A stretch of DNA of 64,000 nt from Vulcanimicrobium winogradskyi. Its GTDB lineage: Bacteria; Vulcanimicrobiota; Vulcanimicrobiia; Vulcanimicrobiales; Vulcanimicrobiaceae. Below, in pieces: positions 8,777 through 17,761 of this stretch. The notes beneath the pieces were generated by a model. The model searched no databases. It saw only the letters and a list, made by a program, of their open reading frames with translations, and was not told where the DNA came from. Made by a program: the position numbers and the translations under genes. The stretch spans positions 868,001 to 932,000 of the forward strand of contig PLDA01000003.1 in assembly GCA_003134965.1 (NCBI GenBank). Direction: 5' to 3'. Numbering within the stretch: the first letter of the stretch is position 1; the number at the start of each line of letters is the position of its first letter.

Positions 8777-9528
8777 TGCCCGACCCCGGCCAGTTCGTCC
8801 TCTTCGTTGCGATCGGCGGTCTCCTGGGCGCGCTCGGCGGCCTGTTCGGAATCGGCGGCGGCGTGATCGCGATCCCCGTTCTCGTGATCTTCTTCCACCT
8901 CAGCCAGCAGCACGCGCAAGGCACGGCGCTGGTGATGGTCGCGCCCAACGTCATCCTCGGCTTACGCGACTACGCGCGGCGCGGAAGTCTCGACCGGCGC
9001 GTCGCGATCCTGCTCGGACTGTGCGCGGTCTCGTTCACCCTCATCGGCGCGCTCTACGCGACGCGCATCGCCGGACCGGAGCTGCGCTACGGGTTCGCGG
9101 CGTTCACCGGCGCGCTCGCAGTCTACTTCGCGTACCGCTCGGTGCGCGCCGGTGAGGCGCCAGTGCGCGCGCGGCTGGCGTGGGGCTGGACGGCGGTCGT
9201 CGGGGCGATCGGTGGAGTCCTCTCCGGGTTGTTCTCCGTCGGCGGCGCGTCGTTCGCCGTCCCCGTGCTCTCGCTGGTCTTCGGCTACGCGCAGACCGAG
9301 GCGCAGGCGCTCTCGCTGGCGCTCGTCGCGCCCGGCACGATCGTCGGCATCGTTACCTATGCGCTCGCCGGCGACGTCGACTGGTTGATCGGCGTCCCGC
9401 TCGCGATCGGGGGCTCGTTGAGCGTGCGCTTCGGTGTGGCGCTCGCGTACCGGTTGCCGGAACGCTCCTTGCGGCTGCTCTTCTGCGGGCTGCTCGTCGC
9501 CGCGTCGATCGCGCTCTTCCTCAAGTGA
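8776..9528 (+). CDS. TauE/SafE-family anion permease
   Basis: A 250-residue polytopic protein with about eight hydrophobic segments. The two internal repeats show the family's Gly-rich motifs: GALGGLFGIGGGVIAIPVL near the N-terminus and GVLSGLFSVGGASFAVPVL at about residues 145-165. The family exports or imports sulfite, sulfoacetate and other organosulfur anions. A link to the neighbouring methionine-salvage operon is tempting but unproven. The ATG overlaps the yciH stop (TGATG, 8774-8778), and the stop overlaps the next gene (GTGA), so yciH, this gene and the acetyltransferase form one operon. Confidence 0.88.
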   Translation: MPDPGQFVLFVAIGGLLGALGGLFGIGGGVIAIPVLVIFFHLSQQHAQGTALVMVAPNVILGLRDYARRGSLDRRVAILLGLCAVSFTLIGALYATRIAGPELRYGFAAFTGALAVYFAYRSVRAGEAPVRARLAWGWTAVVGAIGGVLSGLFSVGGASFAVPVLSLVFGYAQTEAQALSLALVAPGTIVGIVTYALAGDVDWLIGVPLAIGGSLSVRFGVALAYRLPERSLRLLFCGLLVAASIALFLK

Positions 9529-10070
9529 AGACGCACGAGCCGCGCGTCGTGCTGCGGGCGCTTCGCCCGGACGATGCCGCGACGATGTTCGCCTACCGCT
9601 CCGACCCCGAGGTCGCCCGCTATCAATCGTGGGAGCCGCAGACCGTCGCCGAGCTGCGCTCGTTCATCGAAAGCCTCGCGCGCACCGAACCGTTCACTCC
9701 TGGAACATGGCACCAGCTCGGGATCGCAAGCGCGTCGACCGGCGAGCTGCTCGGTGACTGCGGTGTGCACGTCCCGGCGAACGAACCGCGCAGCGCGGAG
9801 GTCGGCATCACCCTGGCGAGCGCAGCGCAGGGACGCGGGTTGGCCCGCGAGGCACTGCGCGCGCTGCTCGCGATCCTCTTCGGTACGCTCGGCAAACACC
9901 GCGTCTTCTGCTCGGTCGACCCGCGCAACCTCCGTTCGGTCGCGCTCCTGCGGCGCATGGGCTTTCGCCAGGAAGCCCATCACCGCGCGAGCCTGTGGTT
10001 CAAAGGCGACTGGGCCGACGACCTCGTCTTCGCGCTGCTGCGCAGCGAGTGGCTCAGCCCGGGATCGTGA
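9525..10070 (+). CDS. GNAT-family N-acetyltransferase (RimJ/RimL-like)
   Basis: A 181-residue acetyltransferase. VVLRALRPDDAATMFAYRSD is the typical N-terminus of the Acetyltransf_3 (RimJ/RimL) branch. AEVGITLASAAQGRGLAREA contains the acetyl-CoA pyrophosphate loop (QGRGLA). N-R-SVALLRRMGF is the C-terminal conserved segment. The substrate is not predictable; the RimJ/RimL branch modifies protein N-termini or small amines. It starts at GTG 9525, within the TauE/SafE stop codon. The 3' end overlaps the convergent gene at 10054 by 17 bases. Confidence 0.85.
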   Translation: MKTHEPRVVLRALRPDDAATMFAYRSDPEVARYQSWEPQTVAELRSFIESLARTEPFTPGTWHQLGIASASTGELLGDCGVHVPANEPRSAEVGITLASAAQGRGLAREALRALLAILFGTLGKHRVFCSVDPRNLRSVALLRRMGFRQEAHHRASLWFKGDWADDLVFALLRSEWLSPGS

Positions 10071-10464
10071 AGCTCATCGTGCGCGAGCCGGCTTGCCGCA
10101 GCGCAGCGTCCTTGGAGGCGTCGCCCTGCACGAGCAGGACCGTCTTGAAGTTGTTCCGCGTCGGTGCGTAAGCGATCTTGAAGTTCAGCTTCTGCAGCGG
10201 TCCGTTCCAGCGCACCGTCATCGAATTCGTGCCCGGATGCACCGACCCGGTGATGTCGGAGTAGTCGGCCATTTGCAGGTTTTCGATGTGCCTTCCGTCG
10301 ACCTCGACGCGGACACCGTTCGGTTCCGCCTGCATGTTCTTGAGGATCGTGATCGGGCCGTTCGCATCGGTCCCGTTGTCCGTGGCCGTCTGCTGCGCGA
10401 CCGCCGTCCCGCCGGCGAGCACCGCGATCGTCGCCGCGGCCGTGAGGATCTTGAAGGTACGCAT
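10054..10464 (-). CDS. Small secreted protein of unknown function
   Basis: A 136-residue protein with a clear signal peptide (MRTFKILTAAATIAVLAGG, then TAVAQQ with an AxA-type cleavage site). The mature part is about 112 residues, predicted mostly beta, and contains the ordered pattern GVRVEVDGRHIENLQMADYS. I do not recognise a family. The start is ATG 10464; the frame extends 30 codons further without a hydrophobic start, so the later ATG is preferred. It is divergent from cfa. Confidence 0.65.
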   Translation of the reverse strand: MRTFKILTAAATIAVLAGGTAVAQQTATDNGTDANGPITILKNMQAEPNGVRVEVDGRHIENLQMADYSDITGSVHPGTNSMTVRWNGPLQKLNFKIAYAPTRNNFKTVLLVQGDASKDAALRQAGSRTMSFTIPG

Positions 10465-10594
10465 ACGCAGGGTCTTACCCCCGCAGGGGGGGAGCGCTAC
10501 GACCGGGCGCTCGGCGAGGACTTCCGGCCGGGAGCGCCGCAACATCGATCCCAAGACTCGGCTTGCTTACGAGATTCGCCCAGGTAGGAGCACG

Positions 10595-11878
10595 ATGCAG
10601 ACGACGAACGACGTTAGAATGCCCGAGACACCGGCTCAGGAGACGTCCGCGGCGCCCCAGGCACCGGTACGAACCGCGCCGCGCTCGCTAGCGGCCCGCA
10701 AGATCAGCGAACTGGTCGAGCGGGGGGTCGCGGAGAGCGGGATCTCGTGCGCCGTGAAGCTCGCCTCGGGCGAGCTGCTGCGGTTCGGCGGCGGCGAGCC
10801 GCAGTTCACCGTCACCTTTCAGAGCGACAAGCCGCTGCTGGGTTCGATGAGCGAGTACGCGCTGGGCAAAGCGTACGTCGAGGGCGAGTTCGACATCGAC
10901 GGCGACTTCTTCGCGCTGCAGGAAGTGCGCAAGCTGCTGAAGGCGCGCGCGCACCGCGGGATTTTCCTCACGTTCTTGCTGCAGCTGATCGCGATGCCCG
11001 CGACGGCGATCAACCGCAAGGCGATCGCCGCCCACTACACGCTCGGCGACGACTTCTACCTCCCGTTCATGGATCAGAAGTACCGCTTCTACTCGCAGTG
11101 CATCTTCCGGCGCGACGACGAGACGCTCGAGCAAGCGGCGGAACACAAGCTCGAGTCGATGTGGAACGGCTTGCGGCTGAAACCCGGGATGCGGCTGCTC
11201 GACATCGGCGGCGGCTGGGGCGGCGTGCACGAGTACTGCGGCCCGCGCGGCGTCCGCGTCACCTCGCTGACGATCGCCGAAGACTCCTACAAGTTCATCG
11301 GCGCGCTCGACAAACGGCTCGGCCTCGACAACTGCGCGGTGCGGCTCGAAGACTTCCTCGTGCACGAGCCCGCCGAACAGTACGACGCGGTCGTCATCTA
11401 CGGCGTCATCGAGCACATCCCGTACTACCGCCGCTTCGCGTCACGGCTTTGGGATCGCCTCAAGCCCGGCGGTCGCCTCTATCTGGACGCATCGGCCAGC
11501 ATCGAGAAGTACGACTCCAGCGACTTCACCCGCCGCTACATCTGGCCGGGCGCGCACTCGTTCCTGTGCCTGCAAGACCTCACGCAGGAGCTGCTCTTCC
11601 ACGGCCTCGACATCGTCGAGACGAAAAACGAGACGCACGACTACATGCTGACGATGCGTCACTGGGCCGAACGCTTCGAAGCGAACCGTGAGGCCGTCGT
11701 CGCGAAATGGGGCGAGGAGCTCTTCAGGATCTGGCGGCTGTACCTGTGGACCGGCAGCTACGCCTTCCACGGCGATTCGCTGCAAGCGTATCACGTCGTC
11801 GCGCAGAAGCGCGCCGATCGCGGTCCGCGCCCCGGCGTCTGGAAGCGCACCGGTCAGTTCCTGCGCAGCTTCAAATAA
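10595..11878 (+). CDS. cfa: Cyclopropane-fatty-acyl-phospholipid synthase family methyltransferase
   Basis: SAM-dependent enzyme (427 aa) of the CFA synthase/mycolic acid methyltransferase group, which adds a methylene or methyl to unsaturated acyl chains of membrane lipids. The N-terminal lipid-binding region ends with HYTLGDDFYLPFMDQKYRFY. The SAM-binding motif is LLDIGGGWGG (the usual Cys of D-I-G-C-G-W-G is Gly here), followed by VTSLTIAEDSYKFI and YGVIEHIP. The start is ATG 10595 behind TAGGAG. The first 35 residues are Pro/Ala-rich and probably disordered. Confidence 0.9.
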   Translation: MQTTNDVRMPETPAQETSAAPQAPVRTAPRSLAARKISELVERGVAESGISCAVKLASGELLRFGGGEPQFTVTFQSDKPLLGSMSEYALGKAYVEGEFDIDGDFFALQEVRKLLKARAHRGIFLTFLLQLIAMPATAINRKAIAAHYTLGDDFYLPFMDQKYRFYSQCIFRRDDETLEQAAEHKLESMWNGLRLKPGMRLLDIGGGWGGVHEYCGPRGVRVTSLTIAEDSYKFIGALDKRLGLDNCAVRLEDFLVHEPAEQYDAVVIYGVIEHIPYYRRFASRLWDRLKPGGRLYLDASASIEKYDSSDFTRRYIWPGAHSFLCLQDLTQELLFHGLDIVETKNETHDYMLTMRHWAERFEANREAVVAKWGEELFRIWRLYLWTGSYAFHGDSLQAYHVVAQKRADRGPRPGVWKRTGQFLRSFK

Positions 11879-13071
11879 CACACGTTTCGATCGCGGAGGC
11901 GCGGCGTATCGCGCTTGCAGCGCAGGGGTTCGCCGATCCGCCGGCGCGCGGTGCGGTGGACCGGCGCCTGCTGCGGCGCGTCTTTGCACGCGTCGGCGTG
12001 ATCCAGATCGACAGCGTCAACGTGGCGGTCCGCTCGCACTATCTGCCGGCGTTCTCCCGGCTGGGGCCCTACGACCGCGAGATACTGGAGCGCGCGGCGT
12101 ACGGGCGCGACCGGATGCTGTTCGAATACTGGGGTCACGAGGCGTCGCTGCTTCCGATCGAACTGCAGCCGTTTCTCCGCTGGCGGATGGAGCGTGCGCG
12201 GCGCAGCCTCGGCACGTGGCGTCACGTCGCTCAGCTCATCCGCGACCAGCCCGCGCTACTGAAGCGCGTTCGCGCGACGATCGCCGCCGACGGGCCGATG
12301 GCAGCGAGCGGCTTCGAAGGCGCACGCGGCAAGGGCTCGTGGTGGGGCTGGAGCGACGTGAAGATCGCGCTCGAGGCGCTGTTCTGGTGCGGCGAGATCA
12401 CGACCGCCTTCCGCAAAGGATTCGAGCGCGTGTACGATCTCCCGGAACGCGTGCTCCCGCGCGCCGTCCTGGACGAGCCGACGCCGAGCGAGGAAGACGC
12501 GCAGCGCGAGCTGGTTCGCATCGCGGCGCGTGCGACCGGGATCGCGAGCGAACGCGATCTGCGCGACTACTTCCGGCTCGACCTCGCCGACGCGCGTGCG
12601 CGGGTCGCGGAGCTGGTCGACGGCGGCGAGTTGCAGCGCGTCCGGGTCGAAGGCCTCCGCGGCGATCGTTACCTGGCGCGCGGCGCGCGGCTGCCGCGGC
12701 GGATCGAAGCTCGCGCGCTCCTCTCGCCGTTCGACTCGCTCGTGTGGGAGCGCGCGCGCAACCGCGAGCTGTTCGACTTCGACTTCCGGCTCGAGATCTA
12801 CACGCCGCAGCACAAGCGCGTCCACGGCTACTACGTGCTGCCGTTTCTGCTCGGCGACCGGCTCGTCGCGCGCGTCGACGTCAAGCACGATCGGCAGGCG
12901 GGGGTGCTGATCGCGCACGCGATCCATCTCGAAGCGCATGCCGGCCGGCGCGCCGTCGAAGCTCCGCTGCGCGAGGAGCTCGGGGCGATGGCCGCCTGGC
13001 TCGGCGCGGAACGGACCGCGTTTCCCAAAACGGCGCACCAGAATCGCTCCGGCGCGCGACGTTTCGATTAG
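11875..13071 (+). CDS. ycaQ: YcaQ/AlkX-like DNA crosslink glycosylase (winged-helix family)
   Basis: Protein of the HTH_42/YcaQ family, whose E. coli member unhooks interstrand DNA crosslinks. The family's opening (SIAEARRIALAAQGF), the block VIQIDSVNVAVRSHYLPAFSRLG, FEYWGHEASLLP and the C-terminal FDSLVWERARNRELFDFDF are all present. The conserved N-terminus begins directly after the cfa stop, and no ATG, GTG or TTG lies there. In-frame starts are GTG 11746 (133 bases inside cfa) or GTG 11956, which would remove conserved residues. The coordinate given is homology-based, starting at ATA 11875. The TAG overlaps the convergent stop at 13068 (TTAG). Confidence 0.85.
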   Translation: MTHVSIAEARRIALAAQGFADPPARGAVDRRLLRRVFARVGVIQIDSVNVAVRSHYLPAFSRLGPYDREILERAAYGRDRMLFEYWGHEASLLPIELQPFLRWRMERARRSLGTWRHVAQLIRDQPALLKRVRATIAADGPMAASGFEGARGKGSWWGWSDVKIALEALFWCGEITTAFRKGFERVYDLPERVLPRAVLDEPTPSEEDAQRELVRIAARATGIASERDLRDYFRLDLADARARVAELVDGGELQRVRVEGLRGDRYLARGARLPRRIEARALLSPFDSLVWERARNRELFDFDFRLEIYTPQHKRVHGYYVLPFLLGDRLVARVDVKHDRQAGVLIAHAIHLEAHAGRRAVEAPLREELGAMAAWLGAERTAFPKTAHQNRSGARRFD

Positions 13072-14207
13072 CGGTGTGGGCGCTTCGGCGCCGCAGCGCC
13101 AGCCTTCGGCGGTTCCACCGCCTTGGGACACTCCATGATCGGTCTGTGGTGCTCCTCGGAGTCCGTCCGAGCAGCGTGCCGTAGCCAACCTTGTGATTGC
13201 CAGAACTGTGGCACGGAATCGCTGTGATAGACGGTGAAGTCGTTCGCGGTTTCACGGTTGAAATTGACATCAGCCGCGACGACGGTATCGCCGAAAACGG
13301 CGACGACGACGCACGCCTTGTCGATATACGACCAAGGCGACCACGTCGAAAATGGTACCAACCAACCAGCGAGCGGCGAAACAACCAACAGAATCCCGAG
13401 CCACCAGTAGGCGGGTACTCGATGTTCGTGGGCTATAGGGAATTTGTATTTCTTCAACTCGTCGAGCAATTGGTCGGCCTTCGGTATGAAACGCACGATC
13501 GCCACGAGTCCAACGGTCAGGATGAGGCCCATGATAGCGACCGTCTCCAACGAGCTGCTCCACGGCACGAGCCAGACCGGGACGGAGAAGTACCATGCCC
13601 ATCCCCGATTGAAGAGGTAGGCGAAGATCTCGCTACACCCGGCGACGGGGATCGCAACGGTCGCGACCTCAGCCGCTCTTGCGAGAACCGCGCCGTCGCC
13701 GAGCGCAATGAGCCCAGCGACGATCGCAATGATGCAGAGCAACGCGACGATCAAGAGAAACGAACCGAGGTCCGCGCGCTGCACTGCGCCCCTCGAGATC
13801 GACCACGTCGCGGCGGCGACGGCGAAAAATACGGCGAGGACCGCGGCAAGGATGACGACGCCGGTGGCGCGCTGCCAGCGTCCCGCGGCATCGGTCGCGG
13901 CGACGACCAGTCTCATCACGGCGATGAGCCCGGCGACGCTCGCGATGACGAACAGCGCTACGATCAGGAGAAGTGAACTCGGGTCCGGGCCCTGGGCCGA
14001 CCTCCTCAAGATCGACCATGCAGCGGCGGAGCCGGCGATGAGCACCGCGAGAACCGTGGCAATCGTGGAGAGTATTGTCGCGCGCTGCAGCCGGTGGAGC
14101 TCGTCGTGCAAGCGGGAGAGCCTCGCATCCCAGCGCCTACGCCATCGTAGACGACTCGATTGTTCGCGCCGCAATTTCTCTCTCCACCGACGTGGATTAT
14201 TGTCCAT
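13068..14207 (-). CDS. Polytopic membrane protein with a 59-residue internal duplication
   Basis: A 379-residue protein with a basic N-terminus (about 45 residues) and around seven hydrophobic segments. Residues 40-98 and 111-169 are copies of each other: both run QRAT, then LAV, then (A/T)WSI-R, then S(L/F)LLIVAL and VAGLIA with identical spacing. After the repeats come an Arg/Trp-rich membrane region and a 100-residue Pro/Trp-containing tail. No family recognised. The start is ATG 14207. A convergent stop overlap (TTAG) joins it to ycaQ. Confidence 0.65.
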   Translation of the reverse strand: MDNNPRRWREKLRREQSSRLRWRRRWDARLSRLHDELHRLQRATILSTIATVLAVLIAGSAAAWSILRRSAQGPDPSSLLLIVALFVIASVAGLIAVMRLVVAATDAAGRWQRATGVVILAAVLAVFFAVAAATWSISRGAVQRADLGSFLLIVALLCIIAIVAGLIALGDGAVLARAAEVATVAIPVAGCSEIFAYLFNRGWAWYFSVPVWLVPWSSSLETVAIMGLILTVGLVAIVRFIPKADQLLDELKKYKFPIAHEHRVPAYWWLGILLVVSPLAGWLVPFSTWSPWSYIDKACVVVAVFGDTVVAADVNFNRETANDFTVYHSDSVPQFWQSQGWLRHAARTDSEEHHRPIMECPKAVEPPKAGAAAPKRPHR

Positions 14208-14316
14208 GCCGAGACCACCCCGTCATCGCACGATCGAGCGAATCGCACGCCCTGCCAGCCAGCATAGCCGACCGAGGCTATCGAGTGCAATCCTGGGCGA
14301 GCCGGACAAAAAGAGA

Positions 14317-14340
14317 GAGGCACCGCCGGAGCGGTGCCTC
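14317..14340 (-). terminator. Rho-independent terminator of the glycine-zipper gene
   Basis: GAGGCACCG pairs with CGGTGCCTC across a six-base loop. On the minus strand the stem is followed by TCTCTCTTTTTG, giving a classical intrinsic terminator 37 bases after the stop at 14377. Confidence 0.8.
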
Positions 14341-14376
14341 GCCTTGTTCGTCGCTATCGCGGGTTAGGACGAAAGC

Positions 14377-15081
14377 TTAGTGGTACGGAGTCGGGTACGG
14401 CGTCGGGTAGGCGTTTCCGTTGTTGTAGTTGCCGCCGTTGTTGTTGTTCGGGTTGCCGGCCTGACGGCGTGAGAGGACGGTCGCCGCAGCGGTGGTCTTC
14501 ATCGAGACCGTCGAGCCCTGATTGACCTGAATGTTCTGGCCGCTGTTCGCCGCCAGGATCGCACCGCCGGCGCCGCCGATCGCGCCGCCGACGTCGGTGC
14601 CGATGTGCTTGCCGATGTAGTTGCCGACGATCATACCGACTACGCCGCCGGCGATCGTCTTGGCTGTCGAGTTCGCCTTATTGCCCTGGCTGTCGACCGA
14701 GAGCACCTGGCCCTGGAGCGACGCCGTCGTGCCATCCATCAGCGTGAGGCGGTCGAAGGCGAGGACAAAGCCTGCCTTGTGCATCCCGCCGGCGCGCTCG
14801 ACGGTCGCGACGTGACCGTACACCTTCGCGCCCTGATACCGGACGTCGTCGGCCGGGAACGGCGGCTGAACGTCCACGACGAACGGGTCGCCGACCTGCG
14901 CATTGCGGGTGTTGATCGTTTGCTCGAGGGTGCCGGAGATTACCGTTTGCGACGGTAGGAGAGTGTCACCGGTGTTGCCGTTGTACTGACCGTTGGATTG
15001 GCCGTTGTACTGGGCCGAGGCAGCCAGCGGCAGGGCCGCCACGGCCGCTACAGCGAGAACTTGGAGAGCTTTGCGGAACAT
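14377..15081 (-). CDS. Secreted glycine-zipper protein with Asn-rich tail
   Basis: A 234-residue protein with a signal peptide (MFRKALQVLAVAAVAALPLA, cleavage after ASA). A beta-rich domain follows (ISGTLEQTINTRNAQVGDPF, then VYGHVATVERAG), then a Gly-zipper membrane hairpin at about residues 135-170 (GGVVGMIVGNYIGKHIG and GGAIGGAGGAI), and a low-complexity Asn/Gly tail ending in two PTPY units. Outer-membrane or periplasmic location is likely. The start is ATG 15081 with GAGGT upstream. Monocistronic: metK's terminator lies upstream and its own terminator downstream. Confidence 0.75.
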   Translation of the reverse strand: MFRKALQVLAVAAVAALPLAASAQYNGQSNGQYNGNTGDTLLPSQTVISGTLEQTINTRNAQVGDPFVVDVQPPFPADDVRYQGAKVYGHVATVERAGGMHKAGFVLAFDRLTLMDGTTASLQGQVLSVDSQGNKANSTAKTIAGGVVGMIVGNYIGKHIGTDVGGAIGGAGGAILAANSGQNIQVNQGSTVSMKTTAAATVLSRRQAGNPNNNNGGNYNNGNAYPTPYPTPYH

Positions 15082-15150
15082 CGAATACCTCTTCGGGGGA
15101 GTCGCCTGGATAACGCGTCCCATCGCCGAGGCGTTCCCGCCAAAAGCAAA

Positions 15151-15175
15151 GAGGCGCCGGCCGCTCCGACGCCTC
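15151..15175 (-). terminator. Terminator of the ahcY-metK operon
   Basis: GAGGCG pairs with CGCCTC, enclosing a GC-rich 13-base loop. On the minus strand it is followed by TTTGCTTTTGG. It begins 23 bases after the metK stop. Confidence 0.65.
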
Positions 15176-15198
15176 CCGCACATTCGGCTCCCGCTCGG

Positions 15199-16428
15199 CT
15201 ACGCCGTAAGGGGGGCGAGCTCCCGATCGACCTCGCCGCGAAGCCCCGAATCGGCCCGCAGCGCCGCCGCCTTGTCGAGCTTCTCCCACGGCAGGTCGAG
15301 CTCGGGCCGGCCGAAGTGGCCGTACGAGGCGGTCTGCTTGTAGATCGGCCGGCGCAGGTTGAGGTTGTGGATGATCGCCGCCGGACGCAGGTCGAAGTGC
15401 ACCTTGACGAGCTCCGCGATCTTCTCTTCGTCGATCTTGTTCGTACCGAAGGTCTCGACCAGAACGCTCATCGGGTGCGCGACCCCGATCGCGTACGCGA
15501 CCTGCAGCTCGCACCGTTCCGCGAGGCCCGCAGCGACGACGTTCTTCGCCACGTAGCGCGCGGCGTAGGCCGCCGAACGGTCGACCTTGGTCGGGTCCTT
15601 GCCGGAGAAGGCACCGCCGCCGTGCCGCGCCATCCCGCCGTACGTGTCGGCGATGATCTTGCGGCCGGTCAGGCCGGCGTCGCCCTTCGGCCCGCCGATG
15701 ACGAACCGGCCCGTCGGGTTGACGAAGATCTTGAGGCGCTGGTCGCGCAACCCGCGCGGGATCACCTCGTCGATGATCAGCTCGGTCACTTCGCGGCGGA
15801 TCAGGTCGAGCGGGATGTCGGGATCGTGCTGCGTCGAGATGACGACCGCGTCGACGCGAACGGGCTTGTGCCCGTCGTACTCGACCGTTACCTGGGACTT
15901 GCCGTCGGGGCGCAGGTACTTGATGTCGCCGTTCTTCCGCTTCGCCGCGAGGAGCCGGGTGAGATCGTGCGCGAGCGTGATCGGCAGCGGCATGAGCGAG
16001 GTCGTCTCACGGCATGCGAAGCCGAACATCATCCCCTGGTCGCCGGCGCCGATGAGCTCGAACGGGTCGCGTTCGCCGGTCTCCTTGACCTCGAGCGACT
16101 GGTCGACGCCCATCGCAATATCGGGCGACTGCTCGTCGACCGAGACGGAGACGCCGCAGGTTTCGTAGTCGAAGCCGACCGCCGAGCGGTCGTATCCGAC
16201 CTCCCGGATCGTATCGCGCACGATCCTCGGGATATCGACGTACGTGGTGGTCGTTATCTCACCGGCGATGTGGATCTGGCCGGTGATCGCGAACGTCTCG
16301 CACGCGACGCGCCCCATCGGGTCGTTGGCGAGGATCGCGTCGAGGACGGCGTCGGAGATCTGGTCGGCGAGCTTGTCGGGATGTCCCTCGGTCACCGACT
16401 CCGACGTGAACAGCCTGCGGTACGCCAT
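15199..16428 (-). CDS. metK: S-adenosylmethionine synthetase
   Basis: Makes SAM from methionine and ATP, releasing phosphate and diphosphate. All signatures are present: TSESVTEGHPDKLADQISD at the N-terminus, GAGDQGMMFG (methionine/ATP loop), the KxxR-type segments and GGGAFSGKDPTKVDRSAAY near residues 270-290. Length is 409 aa, normal for the family. The ATG lies one base after the ahcY stop, so the two enzymes of the methyl cycle are co-transcribed: AhcY removes the SAH produced when SAM is used. Confidence 0.97.
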   Translation of the reverse strand: MAYRRLFTSESVTEGHPDKLADQISDAVLDAILANDPMGRVACETFAITGQIHIAGEITTTTYVDIPRIVRDTIREVGYDRSAVGFDYETCGVSVSVDEQSPDIAMGVDQSLEVKETGERDPFELIGAGDQGMMFGFACRETTSLMPLPITLAHDLTRLLAAKRKNGDIKYLRPDGKSQVTVEYDGHKPVRVDAVVISTQHDPDIPLDLIRREVTELIIDEVIPRGLRDQRLKIFVNPTGRFVIGGPKGDAGLTGRKIIADTYGGMARHGGGAFSGKDPTKVDRSAAYAARYVAKNVVAAGLAERCELQVAYAIGVAHPMSVLVETFGTNKIDEEKIAELVKVHFDLRPAAIIHNLNLRRPIYKQTASYGHFGRPELDLPWEKLDKAAALRADSGLRGEVDRELAPLTA

Positions 16429-16429
16429 G

Positions 16430-17704
16430 CTAGGTGCCTTCCGACCAAGAGGCCATGTACTTCACCTGTTCCGGCGTCGGCGTGTCGATCGCGATTCCGA
16501 ACGCGGCGAGCTTGAGCTGCGCGACTTCCTCGTCGATGTGGTCCGGAACGGAGTAGACCTTCTTCTCGAGCGCTTTGTAGTTCTGCGCGAGGTGCGCCGC
16601 GGCCATCGCCTGGTTCGCGAACGACATGTCCATAACTGCGGCCGGATGGCCCTCGCCGGCGGCGAGGTTGATCAGCCGGCCCTGGCCCAGCACGCGAACG
16701 GTCCGGCCGTTCTTGAGCGCGTAGGCCTCGACGAACTCTCTGGGCGTCACCTTCCCGGTCGAGAGCGCCTCGAGCGCGTCGAGGTCGAGCTCGTCGTTGA
16801 AGTGCCCCGAGTTGCAGACGATCGCGCCGTCCTTCATCACTTCGAAGTGCTCCTGGCGGATCACGTGATAGTTCCCGGTGACGGTGATGAAGACGTCGCC
16901 GGTCTTGGCGGCTTCCGCCATCGGGAGCACCTGGAACCCGTCCATCGCGGCTTCGAGCGCCTTGCGCGGATCGATCTCGGTGACGACGACGTGGGCGCCC
17001 AGGCCCTTGGCGCGCGAGGCGACGCCGCGCCCGCACCAGCCGTAGCCGACGACCACCACGGTCGAGCCCGCGATCAGCACGTTCGTCGCGCGGATGACGC
17101 CGTCGATCGTCGACTGACCGGTGCCGTAGCGGTTGTCGAACATGTGCTTGGTGAGCGCGTCGTTGACGGCGATCACCGGGTACGGCAGCACGCCGTCCTT
17201 CTCCATGGCGTGGAGGCGAATGACGCCGGTCGTCGTCTCTTCGCAACCGCCGATCATCTCTTTGAGCAGCGCGTTGTGCTTGGTGTAAATCGTGGTGACG
17301 AGATCGCAGCCGTCGTCCATCGACATGTGCGGCTTGGAAGCGATCACGGCCTCGATGTGGCTGTAATAGGTCGTCTCGTTCTCGCCCTTGATCGCGTAGG
17401 TCGGGATGTCGTAATGCGCGCACAGCGCCGCGGCGACGTCGTCTTGGGTCGAGAGCGGGTTGGAGGCGCACAGCGCGATCTCGGCGCCGCCTGCCTGGAG
17501 CGCGAGCATCAAGTTCGCCGTCTCGGTGGTGACGTGGAGGCACGCCCCGATGCGGACGCCCGCCAGTGGTTTCGTCTTGGCGAACCGTTCGCGGATCTGC
17601 GCGAGCACGGGCATGAAGCTGGCCGCCCATTCGATGCGGGACTTCCCGGCATCGGCGAGGCCGAGGTCCTTCACGTCCCCGCGCGTCTGTTCTAGTGTCT
17701 GCAC
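16430..17704 (-). CDS. ahcY: Adenosylhomocysteinase (SAH hydrolase)
   Basis: NAD-dependent hydrolysis of S-adenosylhomocysteine to adenosine and homocysteine. Recognised from HVTTETANLMLAL, CASNPLSTQDDVAAAL, YGTGQSTIDGVIRATN, the NAD loop VVVVGYGWCGRGVA and the C-terminal region (SFANQAMAAAHLAQN, then VYSVP and H-DE-VA-LKL). The frame is open to 17956, but GTG 17704 with AAGGA ten bases upstream gives the family's usual N-terminus (424 aa). First gene of the ahcY-metK operon, divergent from a cyclodeaminase-like gene; the intervening 127 bases carry dyad repeats. Confidence 0.95.
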   Translation of the reverse strand: MQTLEQTRGDVKDLGLADAGKSRIEWAASFMPVLAQIRERFAKTKPLAGVRIGACLHVTTETANLMLALQAGGAEIALCASNPLSTQDDVAAALCAHYDIPTYAIKGENETTYYSHIEAVIASKPHMSMDDGCDLVTTIYTKHNALLKEMIGGCEETTTGVIRLHAMEKDGVLPYPVIAVNDALTKHMFDNRYGTGQSTIDGVIRATNVLIAGSTVVVVGYGWCGRGVASRAKGLGAHVVVTEIDPRKALEAAMDGFQVLPMAEAAKTGDVFITVTGNYHVIRQEHFEVMKDGAIVCNSGHFNDELDLDALEALSTGKVTPREFVEAYALKNGRTVRVLGQGRLINLAAGEGHPAAVMDMSFANQAMAAAHLAQNYKALEKKVYSVPDHIDEEVAQLKLAAFGIAIDTPTPEQVKYMASWSEGT

Positions 17705-17727
17705 GTGTGTTTGAGTCCTTGTGAAAA

Positions 17728-17761
17728 CGTGTTTGTTCAAACACGCCGTGCTTGTTGAAAC
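17728..17761. promoter_or_regulatory. Tandem dyad operator candidate between ahcY and the cyclodeaminase-like gene
   Basis: CGTGTTTGTTCAAACACG (17728-17745) is a dyad with 8-bp arms around TT. A related but imperfect copy, GTGCTTGTTGAAAC, begins 19 bases on (17748-17761), and another GTGTTTG half-site is at 17707-17713. The AT content is far above the surroundings. Two related sites about two helical turns apart are typical of a repressor operator. The binding protein is unknown. Confidence 0.5.
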
